This document shows positions 12,450 through 23,375 of a DNA stretch of 64,000 nt, piece after piece (the stretch's first letter is position 1; each line of letters opens with the position of its first letter). The position numbers were made by a program, and so were the translations under genes. Under the pieces are notes generated by a model. The model saw only the letters and a list, made by a program, of their open reading frames with translations, searched no databases and was not told where the DNA came from. The stretch comes from Lateolabrax maculatus (taxonomy: Eukaryota > Chordata > Actinopteri > Acropomatiformes > Lateolabracidae): contig CM062218.1 of the NCBI GenBank assembly GCA_031216445.1, positions 3,398,001 to 3,462,000 of the forward strand. The letters run 5' to 3'.

Positions 12450-13731
12450 TTTATTGCCTTGAATTATATTTTACAGACTGCACGTCTGTAGTATAGTAGG
12501 TACAGTTACATAAATAAACAAGTATTTTACATTGTACACTTTACTACGTTTAATATAATACATTTGATGCAATGTGCATTTGCCATACAAAATAAGAGAA
12601 GACGTACAGCGAACGTGCCAACAAAATACAAATCCCACGTCAGCTAAAAGTTTCTTGCTGCCACTTGTGCTTACAGTGCTACACAAGTGCTACTACGTGA
12701 TATGCAGCATTTAAATATTTACTTTCAGAAAGTGCCTCTGGTTGGTAGGTTGATATTTACTTCTGCCCTTTGAAACACGATTATTCTTTGAAGCAGGGGC
12801 AAAAAGCACCTCTCAGTCTGCTAGCAGACGTGTTTACGGCTGTAAAAACTGGGCACTACTTCTGTCTATATACAGTTCATCGCCTACTATGATGTATACA
12901 CTCAAAAGTCGAGACCCAAATATAGATGCAATGTGCTAAAGAGGGTATCTTTTACAGGGACATGATAGCATTACAGCACTACTAAACACAAATAATCCCC
13001 AGAACTGCAGCCGTTGCACTATTTTAAAAGCCATTTTCAACCAGATATGTAAAATACAGTTAATGTTATAGTAAATAGTTTAAATAAATAAAAAAAAACT
13101 ACTGTAAACTAATGAATTAACTTCCAAAAACAAATGCAACCATGATTGAAACTGTTTGCCTCGCTCAGTCTCTCCAAATTAAAAGCAGGTTTTCTCATAA
13201 AACGTGTTGTTTTTTTCATTTAACAAGGGGGATTTCTCCAAAGTGCTTAAAGAGGATAAACATGTGGGAAGTGATTTTCTCTCAGCCTTACACTTGTTGA
13301 CACCACCCGCCATCACCAGTAGCTCTCAAACCTTCATTCTTCATTACACCACCTCTTTAAGTGAAAAATGTAGTGTAGGAACTAGAGGCCCAGTCTTTTT
13401 GGCAAGGGTATTGCTTGTATATTATAACATTATAGAGATTTAACCACTTAAAATGTGTCTGCAAATGGCTTATTTTGTCAGATCCATGGTCAACAGTTGA
13501 TTTACAGTCAATAAAACAAAGAAAAGCAGCTTGAACCAAAGAATGTTTATGTGTTCACTGTAGGCTCTACAGTGTTTGTAGCTTATCGCCACGATGACAC
13601 AATAAAATATGTTTACTAAACTATGAACTAAAAACAATATTAGTCAGGTTTAATAAATGAAACCTTGGTATGACACATATTGTCATGTAAAAGGTGACCA
13701 GCAGTTGCTTCATTATTCAGCAGTGTTCTCC
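12450..13731 (-). other. Candidate 3' UTR of the SBK-family kinase
   Basis: This stretch runs directly downstream of the kinase stop codon on the minus strand. A minus-strand AATAAA (TTTATT at 12450-12455) sits at its far end. No dispersed repeat was recognised inside. The 1.3 kb length is plausible, but only transcript data could confirm it. Confidence 0.35.
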
Positions 13732-16131
13732 TTATCGCTCTCCCCTCCCCTCCATCTCCTTCATGTTCCTGATTGCTCCCTTCCCTCGGCTCTTCTTCCT
13801 CTCCTCCTCCAGCCGCACCCTCTCCTTCTCCATCACCCAGTCCCCTCCGAGGTAACTCAGCGCATCCTCAGGCTTCGCACGAAGCCGGGGCCTCGGGTCG
13901 AGGAGCGACTGGAAGAAGGATCGGGCCAGCGGGGTGAAACATGCAAACTGGGGCGCGATGGGAGGGCGGTCTTTCTTTCCAAGTTCTGCCCCAATTAAGT
14001 CGATGACGCCATCTGCGCTCTCGTCTTGCGGCTCTGCCCACACGTCCAGTTCGTCATCAGGGCCTTTTGCTCTCTCAAACCACTCCTGATACTTCAGGTA
14101 TGAGTGGCAGTCGCTGGTTGTTTCAGCCCAGGGATGGCTGCCGGTGAGCATGGCGTAGGTCAGGATCCCCAGCGCCCAGCTGTCCGTGCTGGGCTCCACG
14201 GAAACCCAAACTCTTCGTCTTTCATCCGCCTTAACGCCATCATTCCCGTCATTCACGCTTCTCCAGCTGTCCTCATTTCCACGAGCGGCCTCGGCCTCTG
14301 GGGTGCAGTAAGGAGAGCTGTACCAGACCTCGGGGACCCTGGTGCCCCTGGCCTTCACCTGGCGTAGAATATTAATCTTTTTGTCACTTGTATGCAACAG
14401 AGAAACATGTAAAAATATAGTAAATGTAATTTTAAAGGGTTACAAGTTCCTGTACATGTCCTTTGAACCCTGGAATGTTTTTACTCAATCTTCACCTGCT
14501 TTATTTCCAAGATTATGGCATGTTTTTGTTGGGCAAAAGCATTTTTTGCAAGATGACATAATTTGTTTGTGTCTTCCAAATCCCATTACAAAAATCCCTT
14601 TTTAGAAAATAAATCTTTTATGATGTGACAAAGCAATGGTTAAGGCACAAAAAAGACTTGGTTTAGGGAAAAATCATGGTTTGAGTTAAAATAACTACTT
14701 TCCTAAGTTAGGGGACTTGTGGGTAGAAACAGGAAACAGCGTTTGCTTGTGCACTTTATATGTTTTATACTGACCATGCCAAAGTCTCCTAGTTTGACCC
14801 AGCGGCAGGCGGTGTCACACAGGAAGACGTTCTCCGGTTTGAGGTCTCTGTGAACAAAACCAAGAGAGTGCAGGTGGGACAGAGCGCCACACAGCTGGGA
14901 CACCACCCGCTGGCAGCAGTCCTCCTCCATACCGACCTGGGGAGGAAGAGGGGTGGGGGGAGACAGAAGAAGAAGGATGTGGGACTTATTTCTGTGATCT
15001 GAAAAAAAGGAACCTGAATAATGAAAAAGTCACTGATTTTCTCCAACAACCAAGCAACAACCTCCGGGTCTGAAAAGTGCAGCCAATGCAAAAGTGCCTT
15101 AAACCTGAATCCTCTCTAATGGCCAGCAGGGGGCGACTCCACTGGCTTCAAAAAGAAGTCAGATTGTATAGAAGTCAATGAGAAAATGACCCGACTTCTC
15201 ACCTGATTTATTACCTCAGTAAAAATTAATCTAATAAGTTTATCGTTTCAATCGCTAATTTAAAGTACAGCAGGATGCTCATTTTGTAAATTATTGTCCC
15301 ATTTATTGTAAAATAGACAATAAAGTAACGTATTCTTCTGGGTGGGGCTACCTTGTGATTGACAAGTCGCCACCACAGCGACCGCCAATCAGGATACAGG
15401 CAGCTCTACCCTTTCATCCAAATAACATCACTTCTGGTTCCAAAAAACCAAGATGGCGATGGCCAACAAGCCAAAACGGCCATCCACAAACCAATGGGCG
15501 ACTTTACGGTGGCTACGTCCATTTCTTTTATACAGTGTATGCTGATAACGCAACATGTCATTTCTTAGACTGATGAAAATTGCTCCTTTACACTTTTAAC
15601 CATAGAAATCTTAACACAAAAAACATGATGAATACAGTTTTTGTTGTACTATTTATAACACTTAGTAGCCCGTTGATATAACGGTATACCTCAGGCAAGA
15701 TGACATCGTAGAGATCGCCAAAGAGGCTTGCTTGCTGAGCAAAGACGTAGTGCGAAGGTGTGGAGTAGGCGATTCCCAGGGCTCTGGTTAGAGACGGGTG
15801 GGTGCAGAACGACAGGGAGAGGTTGTACTCCCTGAGGAAAGAGAAGAGGGAGGTGGACTCACGAGGGAAGAACTTCAGAGCCATCGGAGTACCTGCAGGA
15901 TACAAGGGAAGGATATTGATGTAAGTCTTTGTTTTCTGGCATGATCATGGGTATAATGAACAAGTGTTAGTCCCCCCCCACCTCACCTCTCTTTCTGTGT
16001 ACAGCCAGCATGACTTTGCCGTACGAACCTTCACCCAGGAGCTTTAAGACCTTGAAGTGCTCTGATGTGTCCATTGCTGTTAGAGACTGAGCCGTCAGAT
16101 GGCACATCTCATCCAGAAGCTTTGTGGCAGC
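13732..16131 (-). CDS. sbk3: SBK-family serine/threonine kinase (SBK3/SBK2-like), coding exons 2-5
   Basis: This is a predicted cytoplasmic protein kinase of the SH3-domain-binding kinase family. Coding exons in transcript order are 16131-15987, 15892-15690, 14936-14775 and 14358-13732; all borders are GT-AG and the phases agree (0-1-0-0). They give 378 residues. All main catalytic features are visible: glycine loop [11 protein letters not shown] lysine in MALKF, catalytic [14 protein letters not shown], and a CTPEA version of APE. The family-typical [19 protein letters not shown] follows. [20 protein letters not shown] and the GGDW that follows most resemble human SBK3, while [13 protein letters not shown] before the kinase domain resembles SBK2. 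A charged tail of about 35 residues ([18 protein letters not shown]) ends the protein. An acidic insert of about 25 residues follows CTPEA. The first codon is not in these exons; see 19368-19373. Its nearest coding neighbour is the IL-11-like gene, as in human 19q13.4. The family assignment is firm; the SBK3 versus SBK2 label is not. Confidence 0.87.
14640..14715. repeat. Dispersed repeat (GGTTTAGGGAAAAATCATGG type)
   Basis: Sits in the last intron of the SBK-family gene. It shares GGTTTAGGGAAA...TGGTTTGAGTTAAAAT with about 20425-20530 and 33330-33400. Confidence 0.55.
15055..15550. repeat. Dispersed repeat copy 1 (AGGGGGCGACTCCACTGGCT type)
   Basis: Intronic, between kinase exons 3 and 4. 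Landmarks are AGGGGGCGACTCCACTGGCT, GTATAGAAGTCAATGAGAAA, AAGATGGCGATGGCCAA and a terminal TTTTATACAGTGTATG. A second copy in the same orientation begins about 1.1 kb further on. Confidence 0.8.
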
Positions 16132-16140
16132 CTGGACACA

Positions 16141-16141
<1 letters not shown>

Positions 16142-16193
<52 letters not shown>

Positions 16194-16206
16194 CAACAAC
16201 AACAAG
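16142..16206. repeat. (CA)n followed by (CAA)n microsatellite
   Basis: Ends only about 11 bases from the acceptor of kinase exon 2. On the transcribed strand it is a GT tract just upstream of the splice site. Confidence 0.95.
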
Positions 16207-16218
16207 ATGACATTAAAT

Positions 16219-16470
16219 TACATTAAATCTGCATTATCTCTCATGACCAGTAGGGGGCGACTCCACTGGCTGCAAAAAGAAGTCTGATTGTATAGAAGTC
16301 TATGAGAAAATGACCCAACGTCTCATCTGATTTATAACCTTGTCCAAATAACATAAATTCTGGCTCTAAAAAAACAACATGGCGACGGCCAAAACATACT
16401 CCCAGCTTCCAAACGGCCGTCCACAAACCGTCACGCAGGCTACGTCCACTTCTTTTATACAGTCTATGAT
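16219..16470. repeat. Dispersed repeat copy 2 (AGGGGGCGACTCCACTGGCT type)
   Basis: A shorter copy with the same orientation and landmarks as 15055-15550: AGGGGGCGACTCCACTGGCT, GTATAGAAGTCTATGAGAAA and TTTTATACAGTCTATG. It lies upstream of kinase exon 2 on the transcribed strand. Confidence 0.8.
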
Positions 16471-16869
16471 TTGTTGTTGCAAATTAGTTGTCTATAAATG
16501 TAATTCCTAGGTGACAGAGTGAGCCATCATTCACAAAAGCAGGACCCCGGCATTATAATGGATAAATGGACCGCAACCATCATTAAAGTTAATATTCACA
16601 CCTGTGCAGTTCCTGGTGTGTCACGTCAGAATCCTACCATGACAAAAGCCTTTTGACTGGTTACTGACACTTGTCTTGTAAATGTGATGGTTTAAGACCA
16701 ATAAACACGACATTTGAGCGGTTGAAGTGCTTCTATTCAGACTGGAGTCCGTTGTGTTGCAGTTTCATATGTAACACAACTGCTGCCGTGATGATTGTCG
16801 TCATGGCGACGCTGGCAATACCGATCCACGGGTATAAACATGTCTGTTAATAGCCTCATGAAATCCTTT

Positions 16870-16892
16870 GACACACACACACACACACACAC
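16870..16892. repeat. (CA)n microsatellite
   Basis: About 11 CA units. Confidence 0.9.
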
Positions 16893-18253
16893 ATATCTTT
16901 GTTTTGTCTGGGGAGCGTTGATGTTTCCACCACAGCTGGCACCCTTGGGCCCAGGCTGGGATTTGGTGTCACTCTACATGCAGACTTGGGGCAGCTCATT
17001 ACAGCTCATTAGAGAACAACTCGGAGCCGTGAATGTGCTGCACACAGACGCTGTGAATCCCCGCTGTGGCTTCGTTCACACCAACAATCACACAAACGCC
17101 AGGAGTCACAGCGTTCTGGCCAGTTATGATCAAATGTGGGATTTTTCCTGCTAAAAATGGAAGAATTGTAAAATTTAAGATATAAAATATACAAGCAGAG
17201 GGTGTTTTGATGAAAGGTATGATTGATAAACGAAAGTACAGTCAACAAGGTTTTCTAAAATCAGCTTCACACTGCAGCAGCTGCCAGAGATCCTTAATCT
17301 GCATGTACTCTGTTTCATGAGAAGGGTGCAATTACAAAAAAATCCTCCAATGACTTCTTTATGATTGCTAACAATCCAAGTATTCAGTGTTATTCTCAGT
17401 ATGCAGCATGTACAGCAGAGTTATGCCATGTGGTCGATGTCTAATCCATCAGCACTATGTGTGAAGACATTATTAGTGCGGGTGGTCTCAGTGGAAACTG
17501 ATCTCTAACCCTCTGAGTGTTTGTGTCGTGCTCTAACTACTGAGCTATTCAGGTCCAAACGTTTGTAACACCTACGGCCAACATCTTGATATTATTTAGC
17601 CAACTCGCCTTTAAAATGTGTTTATAGTTAGTTTGGCAGCTAAAATAAAAATGATTTCTTTCATGTCAGTAATTTTTTGGCCCTTTTTTATCATTGTTCA
17701 GAGGATTTTGTTCGGTTATTGTGAATAAATAGTCACATAGTAACTATTTTCATACAGAGCTTTAGATTTTAATGTTTAAATGTTGAAACAAATCTTTAAA
17801 CCACCAACATATACCCTGCATCCCATTTTGTCATTGTCCTTTCAAAAACGTACTGTATCTCCAAAAAGTCAACTTTTGACAATACATTTCTTAGATAATC
17901 CAATGTTGTCTTTTTAAGGATTTATTTATTTTAAGAAGTTTTTTTTTGCCCATAAAGGAACACTGTTTTCACCTGACAGGGGCAATAATGTAACAGAGGC
18001 TAACTTTGATTTGCACATTCAGATTCCTGCTCCGATAAGTGGAAACATTCAGGTTTTGCTAATGGTGTGAACAAAACACAACAGGCCCTCAGTGTGGAGG
18101 ATCAGGGGTTAGGAAGGTATTCAGTGAGCAGCATAGCTGACGTGCTCAGAGTCAGTCAGAGTGTAAGAGGAGGTGACGCCGGTCTGAGCCAGCACAGAAC
18201 AACTCCAACAGCTTGTCTGTGTGACGCCGGGCTGGACGCCCATGTTGCATAAG

Positions 18254-18397
18254 ACACACACACACAAGGCTGGACCTGTAATGAGTGTGTGTGTGTGTGT
18301 GTGTTTCAGAAGTAAATGTCCTGGTGATGTCCTCTACATGGAAATGGATCTGTGTGGACCACAAACACCAGTGTGATGAATGACAAGATATTCTGTC

Positions 18398-18446
<49 letters not shown>
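18254..18446. repeat. Cluster of CA/GT microsatellites
   Basis: CA at 18254-18266, GT at 18284-18304 and a longer GT array at 18403-18446. CA and GT runs in close succession could pair as hairpins. Confidence 0.9.
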
Positions 18447-18449
<3 letters not shown>

Positions 18450-19367
18450 TGTATTGGGACACACACACTTCTGTCGGCACTGGCACACATCCAGAAGTCT
18501 TTGAAAATGTTGTCCACCTAACATGTGTTTTACCATTAAGAGCATGTAGAACATACATTTTCTACTTTTGTGTTAACAATATATAATCTATAAAATACAT
18601 GCAGTAATCAATATTTTGGGTTTTACAGTGACTCCTTATGCACACTAAAACAAATATTTCACAGTCCATTTTCAACAGGTTTCAGGATTATTAAACAAAT
18701 GAACAAAAAAACACGAAACCTGAAAAATATATAATTTCAGACATATAAAATAAAATGTAAATGCTTATGTGAATATTTGTGAAGAAGAATCAGTTGGCGT
18801 AGATTAATGAATATATGTTCATACAGTATATGAAATGAGACATCATTATGTCACTAACCAAAAAATCTTGATGAATATTTTTTTGAGGAATTACTTTGTT
18901 TACATGTTCCAATTTAATTTGAATCATTCACCTTACACTTAGAGCAGTGAGTACTACAAGAAATATATATATTTCTTTTTAGATTTACTGTACCTCTAGT
19001 GGCATTTTACCATGCAGTTTTCTTTTTATTTGTTATAACATATCTCGGTGAGATTGGATGATCCACAGAACACAATGTGACGGTTTTCATAGGGACTATA
19101 ATCATTTTTTTAGTAGAAAGACGTTCCTTTGAAAACTATTCACAAAGGTGCTCAATACTGTGAGCAACACCAGTTACATTTCAGTCACCTTCATTGTATT
19201 TGTGTGAAGGCAGAAGACGGATATCTATCCCCAAAACTGTCTATCAGAAAAAATTAGAAAAAAAGTTTTTTTTAACAAATTGAGTGAACTGACCCTTTAA
19301 TCTATAAAATCTTTCCTCGTGTTGTTTTCGGAGCAGTGAGGGAAAACCTGCACCAGGTTTGACTTAC

Positions 19368-19373
19368 TGTCAT
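19368..19373 (-). other. Candidate two-codon first coding exon of the SBK-family kinase
   Basis: On the minus strand the sequence reads CAAAATGACA then GTAAGTC, that is ATG ACA followed by a near-consensus donor. Joining in phase 0 to the exon at 16131 would begin the protein [17 protein letters not shown], and an in-frame stop lies about 60 bases upstream. That would give 380 residues, close to the human SBK2 and SBK3 lengths as I recall them. This is an inference from one start and donor pair, and another first exon is possible. Confidence 0.4.
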
Positions 19374-19379
19374 TTTGCA

Positions 19380-19800
19380 GCTGTGGTTCAGTTCAGCGAT
19401 GTTGATCTTCAGTGAGAAATCTGTTCAACATAAATTTACGTCCTGCTCTTGACTCAGCAGGTGCACCTGTCAGGAAATCCTTCGCAGATCCTCATCTGCC
19501 GAGTCTTCCTTCCTCCTTCGGTACAAAACTGAGGGAGTCTCAGTCGGCTGCAGGGAGACTTTTGCCGTCAGTGGAGAAACTCTCCAAAGTGCCTGACGAG
19601 CTCGTTGGAGGACTTCATGTCTGCTGCTGCTGCAACTTTTATCCCAAAGTGATCTGTCCTCACCTCCACTCCTCCCCCTGTCCTCCCCCGTCCTCCCCCT
19701 GCTGCTGCTGCTGCAGGGTGGATCCTGCACAGTGTCATGCATGTGTGTCTTCCTTCCGTCCTGCTTTACCTCTCTGTGTGCTCTGTGGAGGGAGAAGTCG
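19380..19800 (-). promoter_or_regulatory. GC-richer patch upstream of the candidate kinase first exon
   Basis: This is one of the most GC-rich stretches between the kinase and cytokine exons. It contains two short (CTG)n runs at 19620-19637 and 19699-19715. Its position suggests a 5' UTR or promoter. The open frames across it on both strands (130 and 90 residues) are compositional and match no family. Confidence 0.3.
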
Positions 19801-20424
19801 TTGACTGTGAGTGTGCTGTGATGTGATATGATGTGTGTGCTCTTGTACTTCTATCTTTGTCAAGACCAGCTTGAGTTTTAGACCTTGAGTGTAAGGGCAT
19901 TTTTAGGTAACGTTTTAAGGTAAGGGTTGGTGTTGTCAGCATCCATTAATGTTCCTGGGTGTATGATCATGATGTGTGTTTGTTTGCATGGACTGAAAAG
20001 TTTAACCAAGTGTCAAAATACAGAGAAAATATGGGACCGATGTGTGGTGATCTCGCCTATTCTGGGTCAGATGAATCTCAGACCAGGCATGTGCTGACAT
20101 TGAAATTTCACTGTATGATTATCTTTGCCAGAATTATACGACATAATCTTGGTAAGTACTGGAGTATGATAAAAATCCGTAAACAGCATTAAATCACATT
20201 TTAACTCCTACAACCGTCTAGACACAAATTAAGTAAAAAACACCTATATCTACTGTAGAACCAGTCTCAGATCATAATAATGGTGTTTAAGGGGCGTCAT
20301 TTAAGGGACCTTGTTCAGACATGTACTGTCACATTATTTGTTCACACCCTGCAGGACGACCACGTTCATTGGTGCTTTTTAAAAACTGTAACAAATCACT
20401 GTGACGAAGATGACGACACTGTGG

Positions 20425-20530
20425 TTAAAGTTTGGTTAGTTTTAGGCACCAACAACATTTGGTTTGGTTTAGGGAAATGTTGTGGTTTGGGTTAAAATGA
20501 CTAGCCTGCTACGTAAGGTTAGGAGAGCTG
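20425..20530. repeat. Dispersed repeat (GGTTTAGGGAAATGTTGTGG type)
   Basis: TTAGTTTTAGGCACCAACAA and GGTTTAGGGAAATGTTGTGG are shared with about 33330-33400 and, more weakly, with 14640-14715. Confidence 0.55.
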
Positions 20531-20569
20531 GTTAAAAGAAGCATTTTAGGGCACTGAAATGGTTAAAAG

Positions 20570-20900
20570 TGGTTCATTGTCGGGCTGGACGATATTCATT
20601 GTTTCAGCACTGACATTGCGATGTACTCATGTGGAATAGTGACACCTATTTAAAATGGAGCACTTCATCAATTCATCAAACAACCACAGCAGGAACTCAT
20701 AGTCGCCCACCACAACCTGATAATGAGCGCTGCCTGTTTCGGTTGTTTAATAAACTGATCAAGTGCACGCCCTTCACCAGAGCACAGAGCTAACTGATCG
20801 ATGTGCATGCAGACTCTGCGTGTCACCTATCTGCAAACATGCACAATATATATAGCAGAAAAAAAAAGATATCGCAATGTGGTTTTTTTCAACTCCACAG
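20570..20900. repeat. Probable dispersed repeat (GGGCTGGACGATATTCA type)
   Basis: Opens with CGGGCTGGACGATATTCA and ends with GATATCGCAATGTGG, wording that recurs in fish and other vertebrate DNA transposon remnants. There is only one copy here, so the identification rests on recollection. Confidence 0.35.
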
Positions 20901-22189
20901 CATGTAACAGAAATACATTTACTCTGTGGCAGAACTTTGGGTGAAAAAGGTAGATAATTACTTGGAGAGACTCTGAGCAGAAGTGATCTGCAGCATAATC
21001 AATATTTCTTTCTCCCTCTCACACTCTTCTGCCCTTTGACTGTAAACGGCAGTGAACAGTGTCCTCTGGCAGCAGGAAGAAGAACAACGTAAAATCCACG
21101 ATGAACTAAAATTATGAACCTTAGTTACTTATTTGGTAACGACACAAATACAAATTTAAACTGTAACTAATACTTTTAATCAGTATGTTGTTATCAGTTA
21201 GTGTCCCATCCCCTCTGTGTGTTGCTCCAGTGTTGTTCCCTCTCTGTCCTGCCCTCAGTCAACAAATTATTACCTGTCACTCTCACTCTCTGCATACAAA
21301 CATGTCTTTCTTTCTCTCTCTCTCTCTCTATTTCCAGCCAAAGGATTTCGATCTGCAGCACCCAGACCCCCAGTGTGTTGCAGATCCGGCTCTCAGCTGC
21401 TGCCAGTGACCACATTCCCCCCCTGCGTGCAACTGCAGGATCGCTCAGACGTTCCCCGGAGGCCTGAACCTGGCATTAGTGACAGGGAAAGTCTGTCTGT
21501 GTGTGAGATCATCTGTCTGTGGCCACTTGTCAACACGCTGACGTTACGCAAGTCACTGAGTGTAACTCGAGGTCACCCATGCAGTCCACAGCGGAGCAGC
21601 AGTGGTCTGTACATTCCCATGTGTGTCACCCAGCCTTGTGTGGACACTTTTGACCTCAGTGCTTTATGAGTGTTTGCATTTCAGCAGCAGATGTGGAGTT
21701 TTAGTAACACTGTAACATTTGTTGTAGAGCTGCTGTGCCGGAGTAGTTTCTTTATTTTACAGGTCTGTTATTTCTTAATAATCTGCTGAACCATGTAATT
21801 TGGTACTAAATACAGAGAAAATGGAGACAAAATTAGGTAGATTTGTTGGATTTCACAGCAGTTACTGATTTCCAGATGACTTTTCTTTAAATAACTGCTC
21901 ATTTAAACCCAAGTAAAAATAAAATCATCATTCACTTACTATTGGAGAATTCTTCATATATCAATTGTATGTTTGCCTGTAGACAAAAGGCCTATTTTTA
22001 GATGCACTGACCAAGGTTATTCTAGCATAACATTTCATTTAATTATGAATAATTAATTTGAAATGGACTCATAGAACACTATTTCTATTTTCATTAGTTT
22101 CATTTTAACTTAATTAGGTTTATTCATTTTATATTATTAGGTTACTGACCCGTAAAAAAAAAAGCCACAACAAGATCACAACCAATGGG
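20901..22189. other. Intergenic DNA, no gene recognised
   Basis: A pyrimidine-rich tract at 21310-21340 is followed by an acceptor-like site and open frames at 21185-21669, but the peptides resemble nothing known and no partner exon was seen. Confidence 0.45.
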
Positions 22190-22285
22190 CCTTTTCACAG
22201 AAGACATTTTAACATTTCACAGTAGGAAAAGCACAGGTGGCAATAATAAAATGAATAATGGCTGCACCTCCACAGTTGTTTAGGT
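22190..22285. repeat. Dispersed repeat (CCTTTTCACAGAAGACATTT type), copy 1
   Basis: Shares CTTTTCACAG, AGCACAGGTGG, AATAATGGCTGCAC and TTAGG with 49140-49225. Confidence 0.55.
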
Positions 22286-22989
22286 TTTGGATAAGATCTC
22301 TGAATCAGTGTGAAGTGTAATGTGTGTTAACCAGTACAATAAATCTCCACGGAGCAGTCAGATCTCTGTTTCAAGTGTAACATTTTATTAAGGACTTAAT
22401 TTAAAACTTACAAAAACAAAACATACAAAATGCATAAATAGTACTGTAAAAGTCACTACAGTATGACAATACTTTATTATTAATATTATTAAATATTATA
22501 TAATAGATTACCCATAGAAAAACAATGAGATGCCAGCATCTCACACTATACACTGTCACATACATAATATAAAAAGCTCATAAATAGCATCCTAAATAGG
22601 TTAAAAAAAACAACAGTAGAAAAATATTAATTGTTCCACAACATTTTCTTGTCATTTAGCTCATTGAGTCAATCAACACTTAGCAGGCACTGTGAATGTA
22701 AACAACGGGAGTAAAGGTCACAGGTGTGAGTACCTCTGCACAGTGTATTAGCACAGCACATATTAAAAGGCTACATGTGAAATGTGGCGTATACGTATTC
22801 TTTTGAAAATATGCAATAAACTTACATTCTGTTTTACTGGCAAATAGAGGATAAACGTGAAGGCCCACACAGAGTTGAGAACTTGTGTAAACAGAGCGCC
22901 CGTACATTGCATCAACTCTGACATTATATGACTCTTGAAGCTCCATTTTATTTGATGTTGAAGATCAGATCGACCCTGCCACATCCTGC
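22286..22989. other. AT-rich DNA downstream of the IL-11-like gene
   Basis: A minus-strand AATAAA (TTTATT at 22947-22952) lies about 425 bases past the cytokine stop codon and is a candidate poly(A) signal. I see nothing else I can support. Confidence 0.35.
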
Positions 22990-23285
22990 ACATCACCACA
23001 CCTGATGGGAATGTGATTTGTTTTGCAGGTATTTGCTCATAAACCAAAGTATTGGACTAATTGAAATCTTGACTTGGTGATTACAAAGCATCCTAGGGTT
23101 CATCCTCGGGGGACCTTGCATGTCTGTACCAAATTTTGGGCCAATCCAGTGAGTAAACGCTGAATATACAACATTTCATTGGCTAAGTGACATCTTTGAC
23201 ATATGACACTACAGGAAAAAGTCAGGGGATCGCCAAAGTTAATAAATAAATCTGGACCAAGTCTGGCCGACACTTCCCTCCCTAG
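22990..23285. repeat. Dispersed teleost repeat (AAAGTATTGGACTAATTGAA type)
   Basis: Contains TTGCAGGTATTTGCTCATAA, AAAGTATTGGACTAATTGAA, ACCAAATTTTGGGCCAATCC and AAAAAGTCAGGGGATCGCCA. Same family as 8040-8300 and 42820-42975. It lies just downstream of the cytokine stop codon and may form part of its 3' UTR. Confidence 0.7.
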
Positions 23286-23375
23286 AGTCACGCTGCTAAA
23301 GATCCTTGCTGGGTAAAAGTCATGTAAGTATAACAGTGGTTCTGTGGGAAGACATTATGTGCTGAAGGCAGACGC

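Noticed and set aside
19412..19804. 130-residue plus-strand frame and 90-residue minus-strand frame
   Set aside because: GC-rich patch that keeps both strands open. No family resemblance, and more likely a promoter or 5' UTR.
21185..21669. Possible terminal exon after the pyrimidine tract at 21310-21340
   Set aside because: The acceptor looks reasonable, but the peptide matches nothing known and no upstream exon was found.
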